From Mytilus californianus (lineage: Eukaryota > Mollusca > Bivalvia > Mytilida > Mytilidae), in contig NW_026262690.1 of the NCBI RefSeq assembly GCF_021869535.1, positions 61,574,995-61,638,994 on the forward strand: a stretch of DNA of 64,000 nt, in the 5' to 3' direction. Shown here piece after piece: positions 1 through 12,065 of this stretch. The position numbers and the translations under genes are program-made. The notes below the pieces were generated by a model. The model was not told the origin of the DNA. It was given only the letters and a program-made list of their open reading frames with translations, and did no database searches. How positions within the stretch are numbered: position 1 is the first letter of the stretch; each line of letters starts with the position of its first letter.

Positions 1-580
1 GAAATAAAACAATCAAAATTGTATACAGTTATTTTTACCTTTGAAGTATCAATATAATAGACAAATGTTAGACATTCAAAATTTCTGACAAAGGCTGTTC
101 ATTCCATCAAGAATGCAATGAATCTGTAATCTTTCCTTTACAGCAAAATCATTAGGTGCACTTCTCTTTATTGTTATTGGGATTGGCCGATTCCTACTAG
201 ACAAATGTTTTTATTACAGTTTTTTCCATGCTTTATATATCTTTGTGCTTGTGTTTTGCCTTTTCTGCTTCGTGTCTTTGGTGGTAGGATATTGTTGTTG
301 TTATTTAATATATCTCAGGATATGAACTTGTCGTTTTCAATTGATAAAATCCATAATTTCACTGAGTTTATTCAATCATAAATTCAGCATGTGTCTCAAT
401 AATTATCAAAAATTTATGCAGCTGAACAATATTTGAAATGGACATCACAGTGTGCAGACATTACCATTCCCTCATATTTATGCTAGTGTTCAGAGAGAAA
501 TATCAGGTACAATGTATGCCACTTATCTGGTTATGAAATATTCACATTTTTTAGTAAATCATAAACATTAGATTAATAAT
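1..580. other. Non-coding DNA, probably atlastin intron
   Basis: AT-rich sequence with no supportable exon on either strand. It lies downstream of the atlastin P-loop exon on the minus strand, so it is probably part of that gene's next intron. I see no recognisable repeat here. Confidence 0.4.
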
Positions 581-781
581 ACTGTGGATTCATTTATTTT
601 CGTGGGTACCAATTTTCGTGGATTGATGAAAACTTGTATTTTTGTGGACATTTAATTTCGTGGTTTTGCCCATGTCTGCATACAACCTTATGGAAAATCT
701 GTAATTCGTTGAACATTTAAATTCATGGTTCACATGTACCTACGAAAATTGGTATCCAACGAATAACAATGGATCCACAGT
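581..781 (-). mobile_element. TIR MITE, ACTGTGGATTCATT family, copy 1
   Basis: A 201 bp element whose ends are inverted copies: it starts ACTGTGGATTCATT and ends with ATGGATCCACAGT, and the subterminal motif CCAATTTTCGTGG is mirrored by ACGAAAATTGG. Two other copies lie at 40891-41101 and 56108-56327 in the opposite orientation, judged by the asymmetric middle. No coding capacity, so it is a non-autonomous DNA transposon (MITE). Confidence 0.85.
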
Positions 782-832
782 ATGTAGTTTTTGAATCAGC
801 TGTAAGGAATGTTGGTGCATGTGTCTAACAGG

Positions 833-2225
833 TCTTGTAAGACCATGACCTATTTTTGTTAGTCAGGAAAATGGTCTAATTAACCATTTTTGGAGTGTAA
901 AAAATTCTTTGGATGTTTTAGATAATAAACGTGCTTTTGATGGTCCTTTTGATTCAGTTGAAAGTTTTGACTTTTCCACTCTTTACACTACACTTCCACC
1001 CAATCTTATCAAACAATGATTTTCTATCCCTATTGTTAATTTTTCTGTTTTAGACAGTGATGTTCCTCTGGCACCATCTTACGGTGTTTATATATCCCAA
1101 CTTGTTCGTTATGCCCGTGTTTGTAGTGATGTTTTGGATTTCAATGAGCCTAATCTTTGTATTACTGGTAAATTATTAAGTCAGGGATTTTGTTACCACA
1201 AGTTACTTAAAACCTTTACTAAATTCTTCCATAGATACAAAGAGTTGGTTGCATGTTTGGCTGTAGTGTACCTGTAAAAAACTTATTTCAGAATGAATCG
1301 CACATCCTAAATTTTACAGTGACATATTTTACCAAGTCCAGAAATTTATATATGATCCAGGTAAACTTATCAATCCTTTAAATAAACTTATTCTAAAAGG
1401 TTACCAATTCAACACTGTAATCATGGTTATTAGATCTTTGAATATTGTTTTTATTGGTATAAATATTGATTTTGTTATCTGTAAATTAAAACCATACTAA
1501 ATAGTTTTGTTATACATTATATGTCTTTAACCGGTCTACAATCTGTCGATTTTGGCATTGCACAAGGTCATGTTTTTCTCTGACTGTTAATGATGTCTTT
1601 ACACTAACTCCATTGGTGTTGGATGTGTACTAATTGATATTTTAGTCTTAGATACATGATTTTTTTTATAGTTGTTATTGGCTTTGAACTAGCTGTCAGT
1701 AACTGCGAGGACTCTCAGATCTGTACTTAGTATCCTTTTTGTTGTAAGTGATGAGGGATGGATAAATATCCTGCCACTTCCCTTCTGTTTATGTTTGATG
1801 TTTTTCTCCTTTGTATTGATCTGATGAGTTAAGCCTTTTTCAACTGATTTTTATAGTTTGTTCTTATGTTGTGCTGTTACACCACTGTCCCAGGTTAGGT
1901 GGAGGGTTGAACGCTCACAAAATGCTTAACTCCGCCACATTCTTTATGTGCCTGTCCCAAGTCAAGAGCCTGTAGTTCAGTGGTTGTCGTTAGCATGGTT
2001 AGTTCATGTCTGTCATAATTGTTTTGTTATAAATAAGGCCGTTAGTTTTCTCAATTGAATTGTTTCATATTTTTCATATCCGGGCCTTTCATAGCCAACT
2101 ATACAGTATTGGTTTTCTCATTGTTAAAGGCTGTACGGTTGCCTATAATTGCTTACATCCACTTTATTTGAACTTTGGTGGATAGTTGTCTCACTGGCAA
2201 TCATACCTCATCTCCGTATTTTTAT
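833..2225 (+). mobile_element. Degraded reverse-transcriptase retroelement with 3' region
   Basis: Conceptual translation of about 850-1250 shows fragments typical of a reverse-transcriptase protein common in bivalve genomes: FDFSTLYTTLP near 970-1000 and YGVYISQLVRYARV near 1080-1125. The first fragment runs into a stop at about 1017 and directly into the second, so the catalytic centre between them is deleted. Downstream, about 1280-2225 is the element's long 3' non-coding part, ending GGCAATCATACCTCATCT. Related 3' ends occur at 3723-3775 (plus) and 46223-46702, 63273-63345 and 63908-64000 (minus). I did not assign the clade; a Penelope-like origin is possible. The copy is dead. Confidence 0.75.
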
Positions 2226-2475
2226 AGTCTCACAATCATATAACTTTGGACTCTTGTCTGGTTGGAATTGTTTGTCTGACCTTCATAAATTTATTTTTAC
2301 TCTGGTAACCAATTTAGCCAGTAAGAACCAGACCTTTCTAAATATACAATTTTTTCATCAACTTAACTTCAACAAGGAAATCACCTGCATGGTGCGTGGC
2401 TACATTAACATTTGACTTTAAAACTGTTCCAATGAACTTTAGGTGACAATTATTCCATTAAAAAATATATCTTAC

Positions 2476-2687
2476 TTTTGCATTTAGGTATCTAAGGAAG
2501 AAATCTAGGAGAAAAGACTTTCCTTTCCTAAATGCCCCAGCCACAGATACTACAGCAACTTTCTTGTCCTGGATATCAGGATTTAATAATACTCTCTCTA
2601 AGGCTTCCTCGTTTAGCTTAAAAGTGTGCTCTCCTGCTTCAACAATCTGTATAGGCTGACCTTTTAAATGCTCACCCTGAGCAGACA
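2476..2687 (-). CDS. atl: Atlastin-like GTPase, P-loop exon (exon 2)
   Basis: Atlastins are ER-membrane dynamin-like GTPases that fuse ER tubules. On the minus strand this 212 bp exon follows a pyrimidine tract plus CAG acceptor and ends at a GTAAGA donor. It encodes about 70 residues with the family's N-terminal beta strands and the G1 motif GAFRKGKSF, followed by LLDFFLRYL; both match the start of the atlastin/GBP-type G domain. The first two bases (TG) complete a split codon, and the last codon of 6914-6938 ends in a lone G, giving GTG, so the two join in frame. Later exons (switch regions, middle domain, membrane hairpins) are not seen and should lie to the left of the window. A GBP relative is less likely because of the close match to the atlastin motif. 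Confidence 0.88.
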
Positions 2688-3722
2688 CTGAAGAAAAAAA
2701 AGGAATACAACAATGTAGTCCATAACAATTTTTAACATGTACATGTGTAGCAAAAGCTAGAGACTTCAGATCTAGACTGAAAATAATTTACTTGACTTTT
2801 TTCTATATCAAAATATTTTGAGGTACTTTTTTACTTACATGTAGTCTGGTTTTTTGTTTGCTATAAATGTAATGGTTATGGATTCAAGCATTGAAAAATG
2901 AGGTTTTAAAAGCATGGATTTTTTTTTTACATATTCATGTAGGTTTAGAATATTTAGATCCATATTCAATTTGGGTGGTGCATTACTCTTTTGCAAATAA
3001 ATATTAACAAGATATCAACATGATCAATGATAAGGTAAAATTGTTCCTATTCATTTTAATTTGCCTGCACCCATTTAAAACATATGACGTTTTTACTTAA
3101 ATGGAATGCCCCAGTTTAATTTTTGCTTTTAAATATCTAATTTGATTCTTCATCCAACAGCTGTGGCTATAGCTTCATGTACCTAACCTTATATTACTGT
3201 AGTAGCAAGCACATTTGGACCCTGCTTTCCAAGTTATGTTACTTTTGTAATTTCCTTATTCCTGTTGGTACATTTAGCTGGACTGTGCAGGATTTTTTTG
3301 TTATGTTTTACTTTTATGAAATAAAGTCAAGATAGGCAAATGGGAAGGTTTGTGTGACCTTAAAACTACTTTAACCTCACCACCTGTACCAAGGCTATTT
3401 GGACCATGTGTTGCTCGTCTTTTATTGTAGTCTTATTTGGAAGAGTTGTGTATGTAGGTGGTTGGTGTAGTCTATTGTACTTTCCAATATTTTTGGTATC
3501 TCCTGTTATCCTTTTTTTTATCATTATTAGGAAATTAATTTTTAATATTAATTTTCCTTTGTTCAAAAGCTTTTATATTATGTCCCTACATGCATCTACT
3601 AACATCATGCAAATAAAAATTGAAAAATTACTATTTAGAGAGAAAAAAAAAATAGGGTTTGATTTCTTTAAAAAATTATGTTTGGTCAAATTTTTTTTTT
3701 AAATTTTAGTCATAATCAAGAA

Positions 3723-3775
3723 AATATGGTGGCTATTTGTCACATTGGCAATCATAACCACATCTGCCTATTTTC
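3723..3775 (+). mobile_element. 3' end fragment of the bivalve RT retroelement
   Basis: About 50 bp matching the terminal part of the element at 833-2225: a TGGTGGCTATTTGTCACATT stretch followed by GGCAATCATAACCACATCTG. Severely 5' truncated. Confidence 0.65.
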
Positions 3776-3987
3776 ATTTGTACACACATGAGAAATTATA
3801 AAACAGAATACACCCATTTATTATTGTAAAACTATATCTACAAGAATGATAAAAAAAGGACAATTTTTTTTCAATAATTCATTCCCCATAAGTTTAGATA
3901 ATCAGTCAAAATTTAAAGCTTTCATCTATAAATCATTACAATGATACCTCTTAGCTATAGGCTCCAGATCGATCTACAATAATCAGG

Positions 3988-5108
3988 AATAAAATGCTTC
4001 GTTGAGCGCAGCTGGATACAACCGCAGAGGTCCAACCCTGAACAGTTGGGGCAAAAATGGACACAATATTCGTGCTTGATACAGGTCTGAATTATTATTG
4101 TAATTAAATATTTGACACATAATAGGTTTCTGACACCGAATAACTGTAGTCAAAGAAAATTGGTTATATGATTTTGAATTTATATTCAATTTTGCTTTTG
4201 TGCAAAACACTATGCTGTTGGGAATTGACCCCCTTTTTTTTTGCTTTTGTGAAATACACTAGGCTGTTGCCTCTCCCCCTTTTTTTTGTAAAAAAAAAAA
4301 AATATTTGAAATTTTCTTTTTAAATTCTGAAATCTGAAATGAAAAAAAAATTGCCCCCCCCCCCACTATTTCTTTTTTACCCCCCCCCCCCCCCCCCCCC
4401 ACCACCCCTTTTTCCAAAAAAATAATTCTTTCCCTCAAGATATAGTCATAATCTCAATTCAAATTTCCAATGGAGTTTGCAACCATAATTACCAATTTAA
4501 ATACATCATAAAAGTCTTAAAATAGAAAATGACATACATAATCATTGCTAAAATTAATATTCCTTTCATAGTAACTTCTAAGAATAAATTGACAGCTGAT
4601 CACCTCAAGACAATACAACATTTCTTTATACATAATTTAAAAGCAGTGTAAGGGAGGAAATCCAAACATACACACCATTGTACTTTAAATGTGTTTGGAT
4701 TACTTCCCTTACACTGCTTTTAAATTGTCCATTAACCAGGAACCCTTTGTTTTTCCCCTAATTCCTAAATGGTGTGAGCCATAACCCCCAAAGTCAATTC
4801 TAACCATCCCTTTGTGGTATGGAAACTTGTGGTATAATTTCAGAGAGATTCATACACCGCTCCACAAGTAATTGTCTGGAAACTAGAAAAATGCTTATTT
4901 GGGCCCTTTTTTGGCCCCTAATTCCTAAACAGTTAGGACCATAACCCCCTAAATCAATCCCAACCTTCCTTTTGTGGTTATAATCCTTGTGTTTAGATTT
5001 CTATTTACTTATACTAAAGTTATTGTCCGGAAACCAAATGTCTTTGGACGACGCTGACGACAACGACGTGATACCAATATACGACTGCAAATTTTTTTGC
5101 GGTCGTAT
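3988..5108 (-). mobile_element. HINE-like tandem-repeat element, family A, copy 1
   Basis: Read on the minus strand it starts ATACGACCGC, which forms a hairpin with GCAGTCGTAT about 20 bp on, then a GTCGTC-rich stretch, about two monomers of a 150 bp repeat (key phrase AGGAATTAGGGGCC), and the tail with TGCGGTTGTATCCAGC, a hairpin and GCATTTTATT. It is preceded by TTTTT. A palindromic MITE (4636-4724) is nested in it at the same position as in the copy at 16655. There is no coding capacity. Confidence 0.75.
4636..4724. mobile_element. Palindromic MITE nested in family A
   Basis: About 89 bp with near-perfect inverted ends: TTTAAAAGCAGTGTAAGGGA and TCCCTTACACTGCTTTTAAA. The same MITE sits at the same internal position in the family A copy at 16655-18323 (there 18007-18094), so it was inherited with the element and did not insert twice. 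Confidence 0.85.
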
Positions 5109-5603
5109 AAAAAGTCAAATGGACATCAAAGACAACTCACACACACAAATTTAGACAATAATGTACACACACATAGTTTACTTCAATATTCCCCTTGTCA
5201 TTATTTCTTAATTTTGCAGGTTGGAATTAAAATGTGTCAGATATTGAAAAGCCTAACAAACTGGAAGGGAATCAGGGTTCAATAACCGTATACATTGTTG
5301 TTGGAAAAAGGGAGGATTTGGCATCAAGATAACAAGGAAAAGGGTGACCTGTGGAATTGAAATATGACAAAAGTTCGCAACCACTATTTCTTAGAAATGT
5401 GAGTTGGGTACCTTGTGATATATTAGTGTATAAAAGTATTTTTTTAAGAGACAAGTGTCTGTGATGAGCGGCACCATCATGAATGATATCATTGAACAAT
5501 CAGTTCTTACTGTGATATGTAATAACATTAGCTTTATGACATAGGAAATGTACAGGAAAGTGCATGAATTTGAAAGTTGTTTATATACCAACCTCGTTGT
5601 TTT

Positions 5604-6470
5604 TGTCGAGCCTTCGACTTTTGTGGAAAAAGCGAGAAATAGCGATCCTACATTCCGTCGGCGTCGTCGTCGTCGGCGTCCACAAATATTCACTTTGTGG
5701 TTAAAGTTTTTGAAATTTTAATAACTTTCTTAAACTATCCTGGATTTCTACCAAACTTGGACAGAAGCTTGTTTATGATCATAAGATTATATTCAAAAGT
5801 AAATTTTGTAAAAAAAAAATTCCATTTTTTCCCTATTTTACTTATAAGTGGACTTAGTTTTTCTGCCAGTTAACATTACATTCACTCTGTGGTTAAAGTT
5901 TTTAAAATTTCAATAACTTTCTTACTATCCTAGATTTCTACCAAACTTGGAAAGAAGCTTGTTTATGATCATAAGATAGTATCCAGAAGTAAATTTTGTA
6001 AAAAAAAAATTCCATTTTTCCGTATTTTACTTATAAATGGACTTAGTTTTTCTGCCAGGAAACATTACATTCACTCTGTGGTTAAAGTTTTTGAAATTTC
6101 AATAACTTTCTTAAACTATCCTGGATTTATACCAAACTTGGAAAGAAGCTTGTTTATGATCATAAGATAGTATCTAGAAGGAAATTTTGATAAAATTTTG
6201 TTCCATTTTTTCTGTATTTTACATATAAATGGACTTAGTTTTTCTTCCAGTCAACATTACATACATTCTGCAGTTTAAGTTTTTAAAACATTTATTAGAT
6301 TCATAATTTATCCTGGATTTTTACCAAACTTGGACAGAAGCTACTTACAATCAAAACATAGTATAGAGGGGAATATTTTTATTAATTTTTTTCTTCATTT
6401 TTGTTGAGCCTGCGATTAACACCAAAAGTAGGCGAGACACTGGGTTCCGCGGAACCCTTACGAATTTTTT
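5604..6470 (+). mobile_element. HINE-like tandem-repeat element, family D, copy 1
   Basis: Head TGTCGAGCCTTCGAC forms a short hairpin (GTCGA/TCGAC), followed by GGCGTCGTCGTCGTC. The body has about four monomers of roughly 170-190 bp (each with TTTCTACCAAACTTGGA or a variant, and ATGGACTTAGTTTTTC). The tail has AGGCGAGACA, a 16 bp perfect palindrome GGGTTCCGCGGAACCC, then TTACGAATTTTTT. A second copy lies at 39609-40550. No protein is encoded. Confidence 0.75.
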
Positions 6471-6913
6471 TATGAATAAATTACACAAGTTGACCTGAGG
6501 TCAATCTGGGTAAACAATGACATCGAACAATTGGTTCTTACTTTGACATAATTACAGAAACATTGTGACATAGGAAATAATTTAACCGGAAAGTGCATGA
6601 TTCTGAAAGTCGTCTATTGGAATCTTAACATATATTAACGACTAAACCAGGCAGATGGTATTCTTGGGGCTAATGGTCAAACATTAAAAGACTCCCATCA
6701 AAGGATTACAAAAGTAAGAAATATTGAAACTATACAACAACAAATTTAAAGAGACCTGGTTTAAAATAGGTATCGAAAACTGTAATTTAAGAAACAGAAC
6801 GAACTGATAATATTCATTCAAAAGTGATAAAAATCAAGATGTTATTATTTAGAATGCTCAATAAGCTATGTGAAAGTGGAAGCAAATGATCAATAAAACA
6901 ACAGGTCTTTTAC

Positions 6914-6938
6914 CTGGTGCCAAAATATCATGATCCAT
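6914..6938 (-). CDS. atl: Atlastin-like, probable first coding exon
   Basis: On the minus strand an ATG at 6938 opens eight codons (MDHDILAP) and one extra G before a GTAAAA donor. That G joins the TG at the start of the P-loop exon in frame, giving a valine. An in-frame TGA lies five codons upstream, so this is the first usable ATG in the leader. The peptide itself is too short to be diagnostic; support comes from the phase match, the donor, the upstream stop and the nearby promoter-like sequence. An RNA-seq junction 6914-2687 would settle it. Confidence 0.6.
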
Positions 6939-7064
6939 CTGGCTACTTGTTCAGAAGTTTGTTGGCAGTTCAAAACCGTGAACTTCAAAGGTGAAAGTAG
7001 AGAATATGTGAAATTCGGAAGCTTCCGTTTGCTCTCTCAATGTACATTGAATGTAAAACTCAAA

Positions 7065-7135
7065 GGTATTCCAAAAAGATTTCCGGCTATCTCGCGCACT
7101 TTCTGACGTCACGCACTATTTCTAACCCTTATTAC
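7065..7135. promoter_or_regulatory. Candidate promoter core with CRE site
   Basis: A perfect palindromic CRE, TGACGTCA, is at 7104-7111, next to TCTCGCGC and with a TTCCGG (ETS-like) core at about 7081. This is the most CpG-containing stretch between the two genes and lies about 150 bp upstream of the proposed atlastin start. Its position between divergent genes makes a shared promoter possible, but I see no unambiguous 5' UTR exon for the plus-strand gene here. Confidence 0.4.
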
Positions 7136-7160
7136 CATCCGGCTAATTTAGAATATTCAA

Positions 7161-9739
7161 ACGCGGTTTGATTCTTTAACGTTCGGTTATTGTAATTTTA
7201 ATTAGATTAAATTAACTGTTATATTTTAATGACTTGAAGCATATTCACGCTAATTCATCGCGATAAATGAAAGACAGTTGTGCTCTTTCTAGATAAAATA
7301 GTCCACCTCCTTCCGCAAATAAATATATGCAATTAGGCACCGAGTAAATACGTACAGTTACTTGGAATACTGTGTGTAAAACAATTTTCAACAATGCCTT
7401 ATTTCATATCTGACAATTAAGATACCCAAAAGGTGAAGTATGTCAGAGCATGAATGTATTAACCTGAAGTTTGTTGCAGTGTTAGCATAGATGCATTGAG
7501 TTTACACAAATAGATTTGATTAGAAACCAAGCAACACCATCAAAATGAAACCCACAACATGTGTCAGGGGAAATTATAAATATACAAGTATTGAACACAA
7601 AAGGTGTTATATCCCTAAATTTCTGGTCAAGACAATGAACAGAGCATTGCACTACATGCATGATACTACTGAAAGTGATGACAATATACATGTACATGAT
7701 ATGATATATTGAAGTGTTTTCAGATTGAAATATTGAATAAGGGTACACCTGTACACTTTCATTTGAAGTCGAACTGCTTTTTCACATGATTGTCAGACTT
7801 CCATAATTATTTTGAACCAACAGTATAATATCATGTTGAAATGAACATACTGTCACATTCCTGTTAACAGTTTTGACATGTTTGCAAACACATCAAAACT
7901 GTCTATATGAATGCTATCTTATGACAATATAATCTAATCAGTGCTTGCTTAATGCTGGAATTCATGTAGCAATTCTTTTATCTTAATTAAGATATACACG
8001 TTCATGTATTTAGAAATAATTTGGCTCCTATATTTACACACAACTCTTTAACATGTCTATGGTCAACATTATACCTGGGACCAATGGATATTGTATTAAC
8101 CCCAGATTATAGACATTTTATAAGACAAAAAGAATGCTAATGATGATTTGAACTAAAGTAGGCTGTCCCCAAGGTCAGATTAATGTTTTGTCATTTGTAA
8201 ATTTGATGATCATGGGTAATCTTTAGACTCAAGTAAATTTGAAATAAAATAAAAAAATCATATGTTGGAAGAAAAAGACTGCACCTGATAGTATAAAAAA
8301 AAATGATGAAACAACAATCCACCAATCCCCAAAAAACATAACTTTTAGGATTGAACAACACTTACTAAAATCCAGGGGTGAAATTGGGTGCTATGGAATG
8401 GTAAAAAAATCCTTATTCACAAGCTGTACCAGTATTAATACAAAATAAGTCTGAGTTAAGCTTTTGAATCAAACTTTTGATTCATTCAAACAAAGTTGGG
8501 AAAACAACATTTTATTAAAAAAACTTGCATTCTGGGTCTGCCTATTCAGAATTGGAGAAAAGAAAGAAATTGTATTTTTTTTATCCTCTGAAAATGACTC
8601 TCAAGGTTTATCTATATAAAATGTATGCAATGTTTAAAAGTAATACTACAAAACAACAATATTTTTTAACCATTCTGTGTAAAAATAAGCTAACCTAGGA
8701 GTACTGACCAATCCTGGGATTTCCTGCCTGTGTGATACTTTAATTTGCCAACCCTGCTTGTGAGGCCTCATGTGAAAATTTTTTTGTTAAATAACTTTTC
8801 TACTGGTCTGGACCATAGGGCTTTTTGTTTCGTTGTAAAGACTTGTCCTAATCCACCTACATGTATTTTTAGTTTTGTATTATGTCTTCTGAAAAGTAAA
8901 CTTGATGGAATTCTAAAATTAAAAGTTCTAATTACAGTTAAAAATGAGGCCCTACATGGTACATTGTGCCCAATCTAATATTGAAAACAACGAAATGAAT
9001 TTAGCTATTTCTGTTTTGTAATTTAAAACAAACCCATCTAGACTTATGAAAAACTGAAACTTGAATAATAAGTTGAGAAACAAAGAAAAGTCTGAAATTG
9101 AGAGAAGTATTATAGATTCCACTATGACTTGGTTGAGTGTTGATGGAATATCTGACTCACATATATCCATGTGCATGTTTCATTTGTTGTTTCCACAATT
9201 ATTCCCTCTTTTCCTCTATTTCATTTAATCAAAGGCAATATCACAGGTTTTGGTTTGTTGTGGGAAACATGAAAGCTGCCAATAGCAGAGAGGAACTGGT
9301 TATCTTCCTTGAGTACCTGCCATGATGCAGTCAGATTTTAGATTATTTATTGAACATTTTATATTTCTGTCAGTTATAAACATATTTTGTACTTAACAGA
9401 AGTCATCATGTTCTGCATTACTTACAAAAAATAGTCATGGCATCATTTGTTTGGCATTTTCAGGGCACAGTGTTGCTAAAATATCCTTGCTAAATATGTT
9501 GAGGAGTAATACTAAGTCATGTGCTAACTTTCAGAATTAGTTTGTACCATCATTTTTTGGCAAATTTATAGTTTTTAATTCTACCAGTCTAAAAACCAAA
9601 ACAGACTTAGATGTGTGTGAGCTAGGGTCTAAACGAGGCTTACTCTGGACAACTTTTCATAACTTTACAATGAACATGTTAGATATGCACAATTTTGTTT
9701 ATTTTGTCGTTAAAAAATTATTGGGATCATCTTAATTGT
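7161..9739. other. Non-coding DNA between the divergent genes
   Basis: No exon or element I can support. The 5' UTR of the zinc-finger gene must start somewhere between here and 12808, since the acceptor at 12807-12808 implies an upstream non-coding exon. Short open frames in this stretch have no recognisable content. Confidence 0.4.
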
Positions 9740-9874
9740 CTTGATGGAGTCAAAAAAGAGAGATTAGGTGGCGGAATTAACAATTTGTTAAAGTTTGTGA
9801 TTAGGTCAGTTTAGTGGGGACCAGTAAAGGTAAATCAATTTTATGTGGTATGCAAATATAAAAGCATTGCAACA
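9740..9874 (+). repeat. Tandem repeat H, left part
   Basis: Part of a dispersed tandem repeat with a unit of roughly 170 bp (key phrase GTGATTAGGTCAGTTTA, then TTTGGTATGCAGTTGTAT, then CCTCATTTCC, then CTATTGACTTT). It is interrupted by the hAT-like element at 9875 and continues at 11706-11960. The same family flanks the second hAT-like copy at 37250-39240. Confidence 0.65.
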
Positions 9875-11705
9875 CAAGGCTTCCTAAAAAGCCAGGGGAC
9901 TTACTTAAACGAGTGATTAAGAAATCACTGATTCAAGTAACATTTTTCCAGAAATGTTGGAAGTAAGAGTTGTCTTTCTTTAATAATCACCTATTTAAGT
10001 AGTACAAATAAATCACTAGACTAAGTGATTTAATTTTATTGTAGCTTTAAATATATAATACTAATGATCCAGGGACTAATCATGTTGCTAAAATTATCAG
10101 AACCAACATCTGTGTTTATAGGATGACCGGTCATGTCAGGTGATGACCTTGTACTGAATCTGAGATAATGACATAATCACTTGTTTAAGAATCATACCTC
10201 TAGTTTCTTTAAAAAAATCACTTCTTTAAGTATTATTATTTTAATTACCCCCACTAATTTCAACACCCCCGAACAGTGAAATTTTGGTCGCGAACCGTAA
10301 AATTTTATTACATAATCTGTAAGATGAAACCTTGAATTTTAAAGAAAAATTACTCCCACTGCTGTGAAAAATCTGATAGGAAAGTATGAGATCATTATGT
10401 AAAGCTTCATTATAGCAAATTTTTCAACAAATATAGGATTTACAGATGAATGATTGCATCAAAGGCATAAACCTTGCTACTTAAAAGAAGCAAAAGTTTC
10501 ATTTTTTTCAATTTTACTAATAATTAGATATAATCTAAACCTGTATGTTTAAAATTTTGGTAAAACTACAAAATCACAGAATTTCTAATTTGCTACTTAA
10601 ATGAGTGATTAATAAATCACTTATTTCAGTAATTCCCCTGACTGCTAAACAGTCATATATTCCGGACATTTGTATAATGTTCAGTAAAAGTCCGGCTGGG
10701 CAAAGCATGAAACGGTCATCTACTTTTTATTTTTCAAGGCTCTCTTGAGAGATGGTCATTTTAACATAATTCGCGATCTTTTTGACCCAACCTTTTGCCT
10801 TTAACAGCCACATATTTCCGGTCATAAAAGTGACATGATCATTAAGTGCTATCAAAACAACCCCTTCTTTAATACCTTCTCATTTTAATTAAGGCTAATT
10901 AGTTGTCGAACAGCTGAAATTTACCTGTTCAGGTGACAGGTAAACTATTTTGAACCGGAGATTGATTGGTCTTTTCAAAGTGTTTTTCTTACATTTCAGC
11001 GGTTTGCATCTTATTAATTTAGTCAAAAAGATTTAAATTATCAGAAATATGTTTACAAATATGATTTGATGAAAAAATTAAAAAGGTGAAAATGAAAAAT
11101 TGTCATAACCACGTTGTTTGAACCAGAGACATGTCTCTGTTTGAACTAGTACACGTGTGCACATGTGTGCAGGTGAAAAATTTAATTATGCATCCTAATT
11201 TCTTCAAAAAATGCTTAAATCATTGTAAATTGTCATTGATATTTTTATTTCACGTTTATTTCGAATATTTTCTTGAAGAAATAAAGTAGAAAGAGCTACT
11301 TACACTCGGTCATGCTTTGCAAACGTACCTGGAATTTACGTATCTGTCTCCATGGTCCATGTTTTACCATTGACAAGATAACATCCGGTATTAGATTTAA
11401 AAAACGAAAGTAAAGTTTTTGACAACGTTATTTTGCACAAATAAAGAGTCTAAGGCAGATATAAGTACGCTGATGTTGCACACTTCGAATGATGCACTGC
11501 CAATTTAACAGTTTACGTCAGAACTTCGAATTTGAATCAAAGAAAGTTTAATATCGTTTTTTTTTTTTTTTTAATGTCAATCATTGGGATGGCCAACTCG
11601 GCAACTGATTACCATAATTGCCTTTTGTTTATTTAGTCTTAAGGGATTAAAATCGAGATAATATATAAAATGTCCGGCTGGCTAAAAATAATTTTGGAAG
11701 CCCTG
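9875..11705 (-). mobile_element. Non-autonomous hAT-like transposon, copy 1
   Basis: Ends are CAAGGCTTCC and GGAAGCCCTG, flanked by a perfect 8 bp direct repeat TTGCAACA (9867-9874 and 11706-11713). Eight-base duplications and CAGGG-type ends are hallmarks of the hAT superfamily. The interior matches the inverse complement of 37479-38508. It is 1831 bp long because a second element (9893-10640) is nested near its left end. No transposase is encoded. Confidence 0.85.
9893..10640. mobile_element. TIR element nested in hAT-like copy 1
   Basis: Ends are inverted: CAGGGGACTTACTTAAACGA at the left, and the complement of the right end reads CAGGGGAATTACTGAAATAA. The phrase GAGTGATTAAGAAATCACT recurs at both sides. 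No clear target duplication was found, and nothing is encoded. Probably another hAT-like MITE. Confidence 0.65.
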
Positions 11706-11960
11706 TTGCAACACCTCATTTCCACGCAGACTATTTGGCCCCACCCCCTCAGTCATGGCCTATTGACTGAAATTTTTGGTTAGTTAACATGTTAACATTT
11801 GTGATTAGTGATTAGGTCAGTTTAAGATGAACCACTGATGCTAAGTCTATGGTATTTGGTATGCAGTTGTATAAATATTGGCACTTTTCATTTCCCTGGA
11901 GATTATTTTGCCCCGCACCCTCTGTCATGATCTATTGACTTTTAAATTTTGTATAATTAG
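11706..11960 (+). repeat. Tandem repeat H, right part
   Basis: Continuation of the roughly 170 bp repeat cut by the hAT-like insertion. CTCATTTCC...CTATTGACTT occurs twice (about 11716-11765 and 11888-11942), and GTGATTAGGTCAGTTTAA is at about 11809. Confidence 0.65.
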
Positions 11961-12065
11961 CATGTTACTTTTTTTCATATTTGAAATTACAAAGAAACTT
12001 TTGATTGGGTCTTATGAAATTTTCACAACAGTAGATTATGATAATGGACTAAAAAGAGAGAAAAG

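Larger units (their letters stand above)
2688..6913 (-). other. Atlastin intron 1, repeat-filled
   Basis: Intron of about 4.2 kb between the inferred first coding exon and the P-loop exon. It holds a retroelement 3' fragment (3723-3775), a minus-strand tandem-repeat element (3988-5108) with a nested MITE, homopolymer C and A runs (about 4290-4400), and the tandem-repeat element at 5604-6470. No other exon was recognised. Confidence 0.6.

Noticed and set aside
2149-2415. 88-codon open frame
   Set aside because: It overlaps the conserved non-coding 3' end of the RT retroelement and runs past it into unrelated DNA; no domain.
3406-3702. 98-codon open frame with hydrophobic residues
   Set aside because: Composition follows T-rich DNA; no splice context, domain or conservation that I can see.
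5604-6470. Family D as clear proof of head/tail arm matching
   Set aside because: Head and tail arms match only partly (about 8 of 10); kept as a weaker member rather than as support.
9893-10640. Target duplication for the nested TIR element
   Set aside because: Flanks TAAAAAGC and ACTGCTAA do not match at any offset I tried; reported without one.
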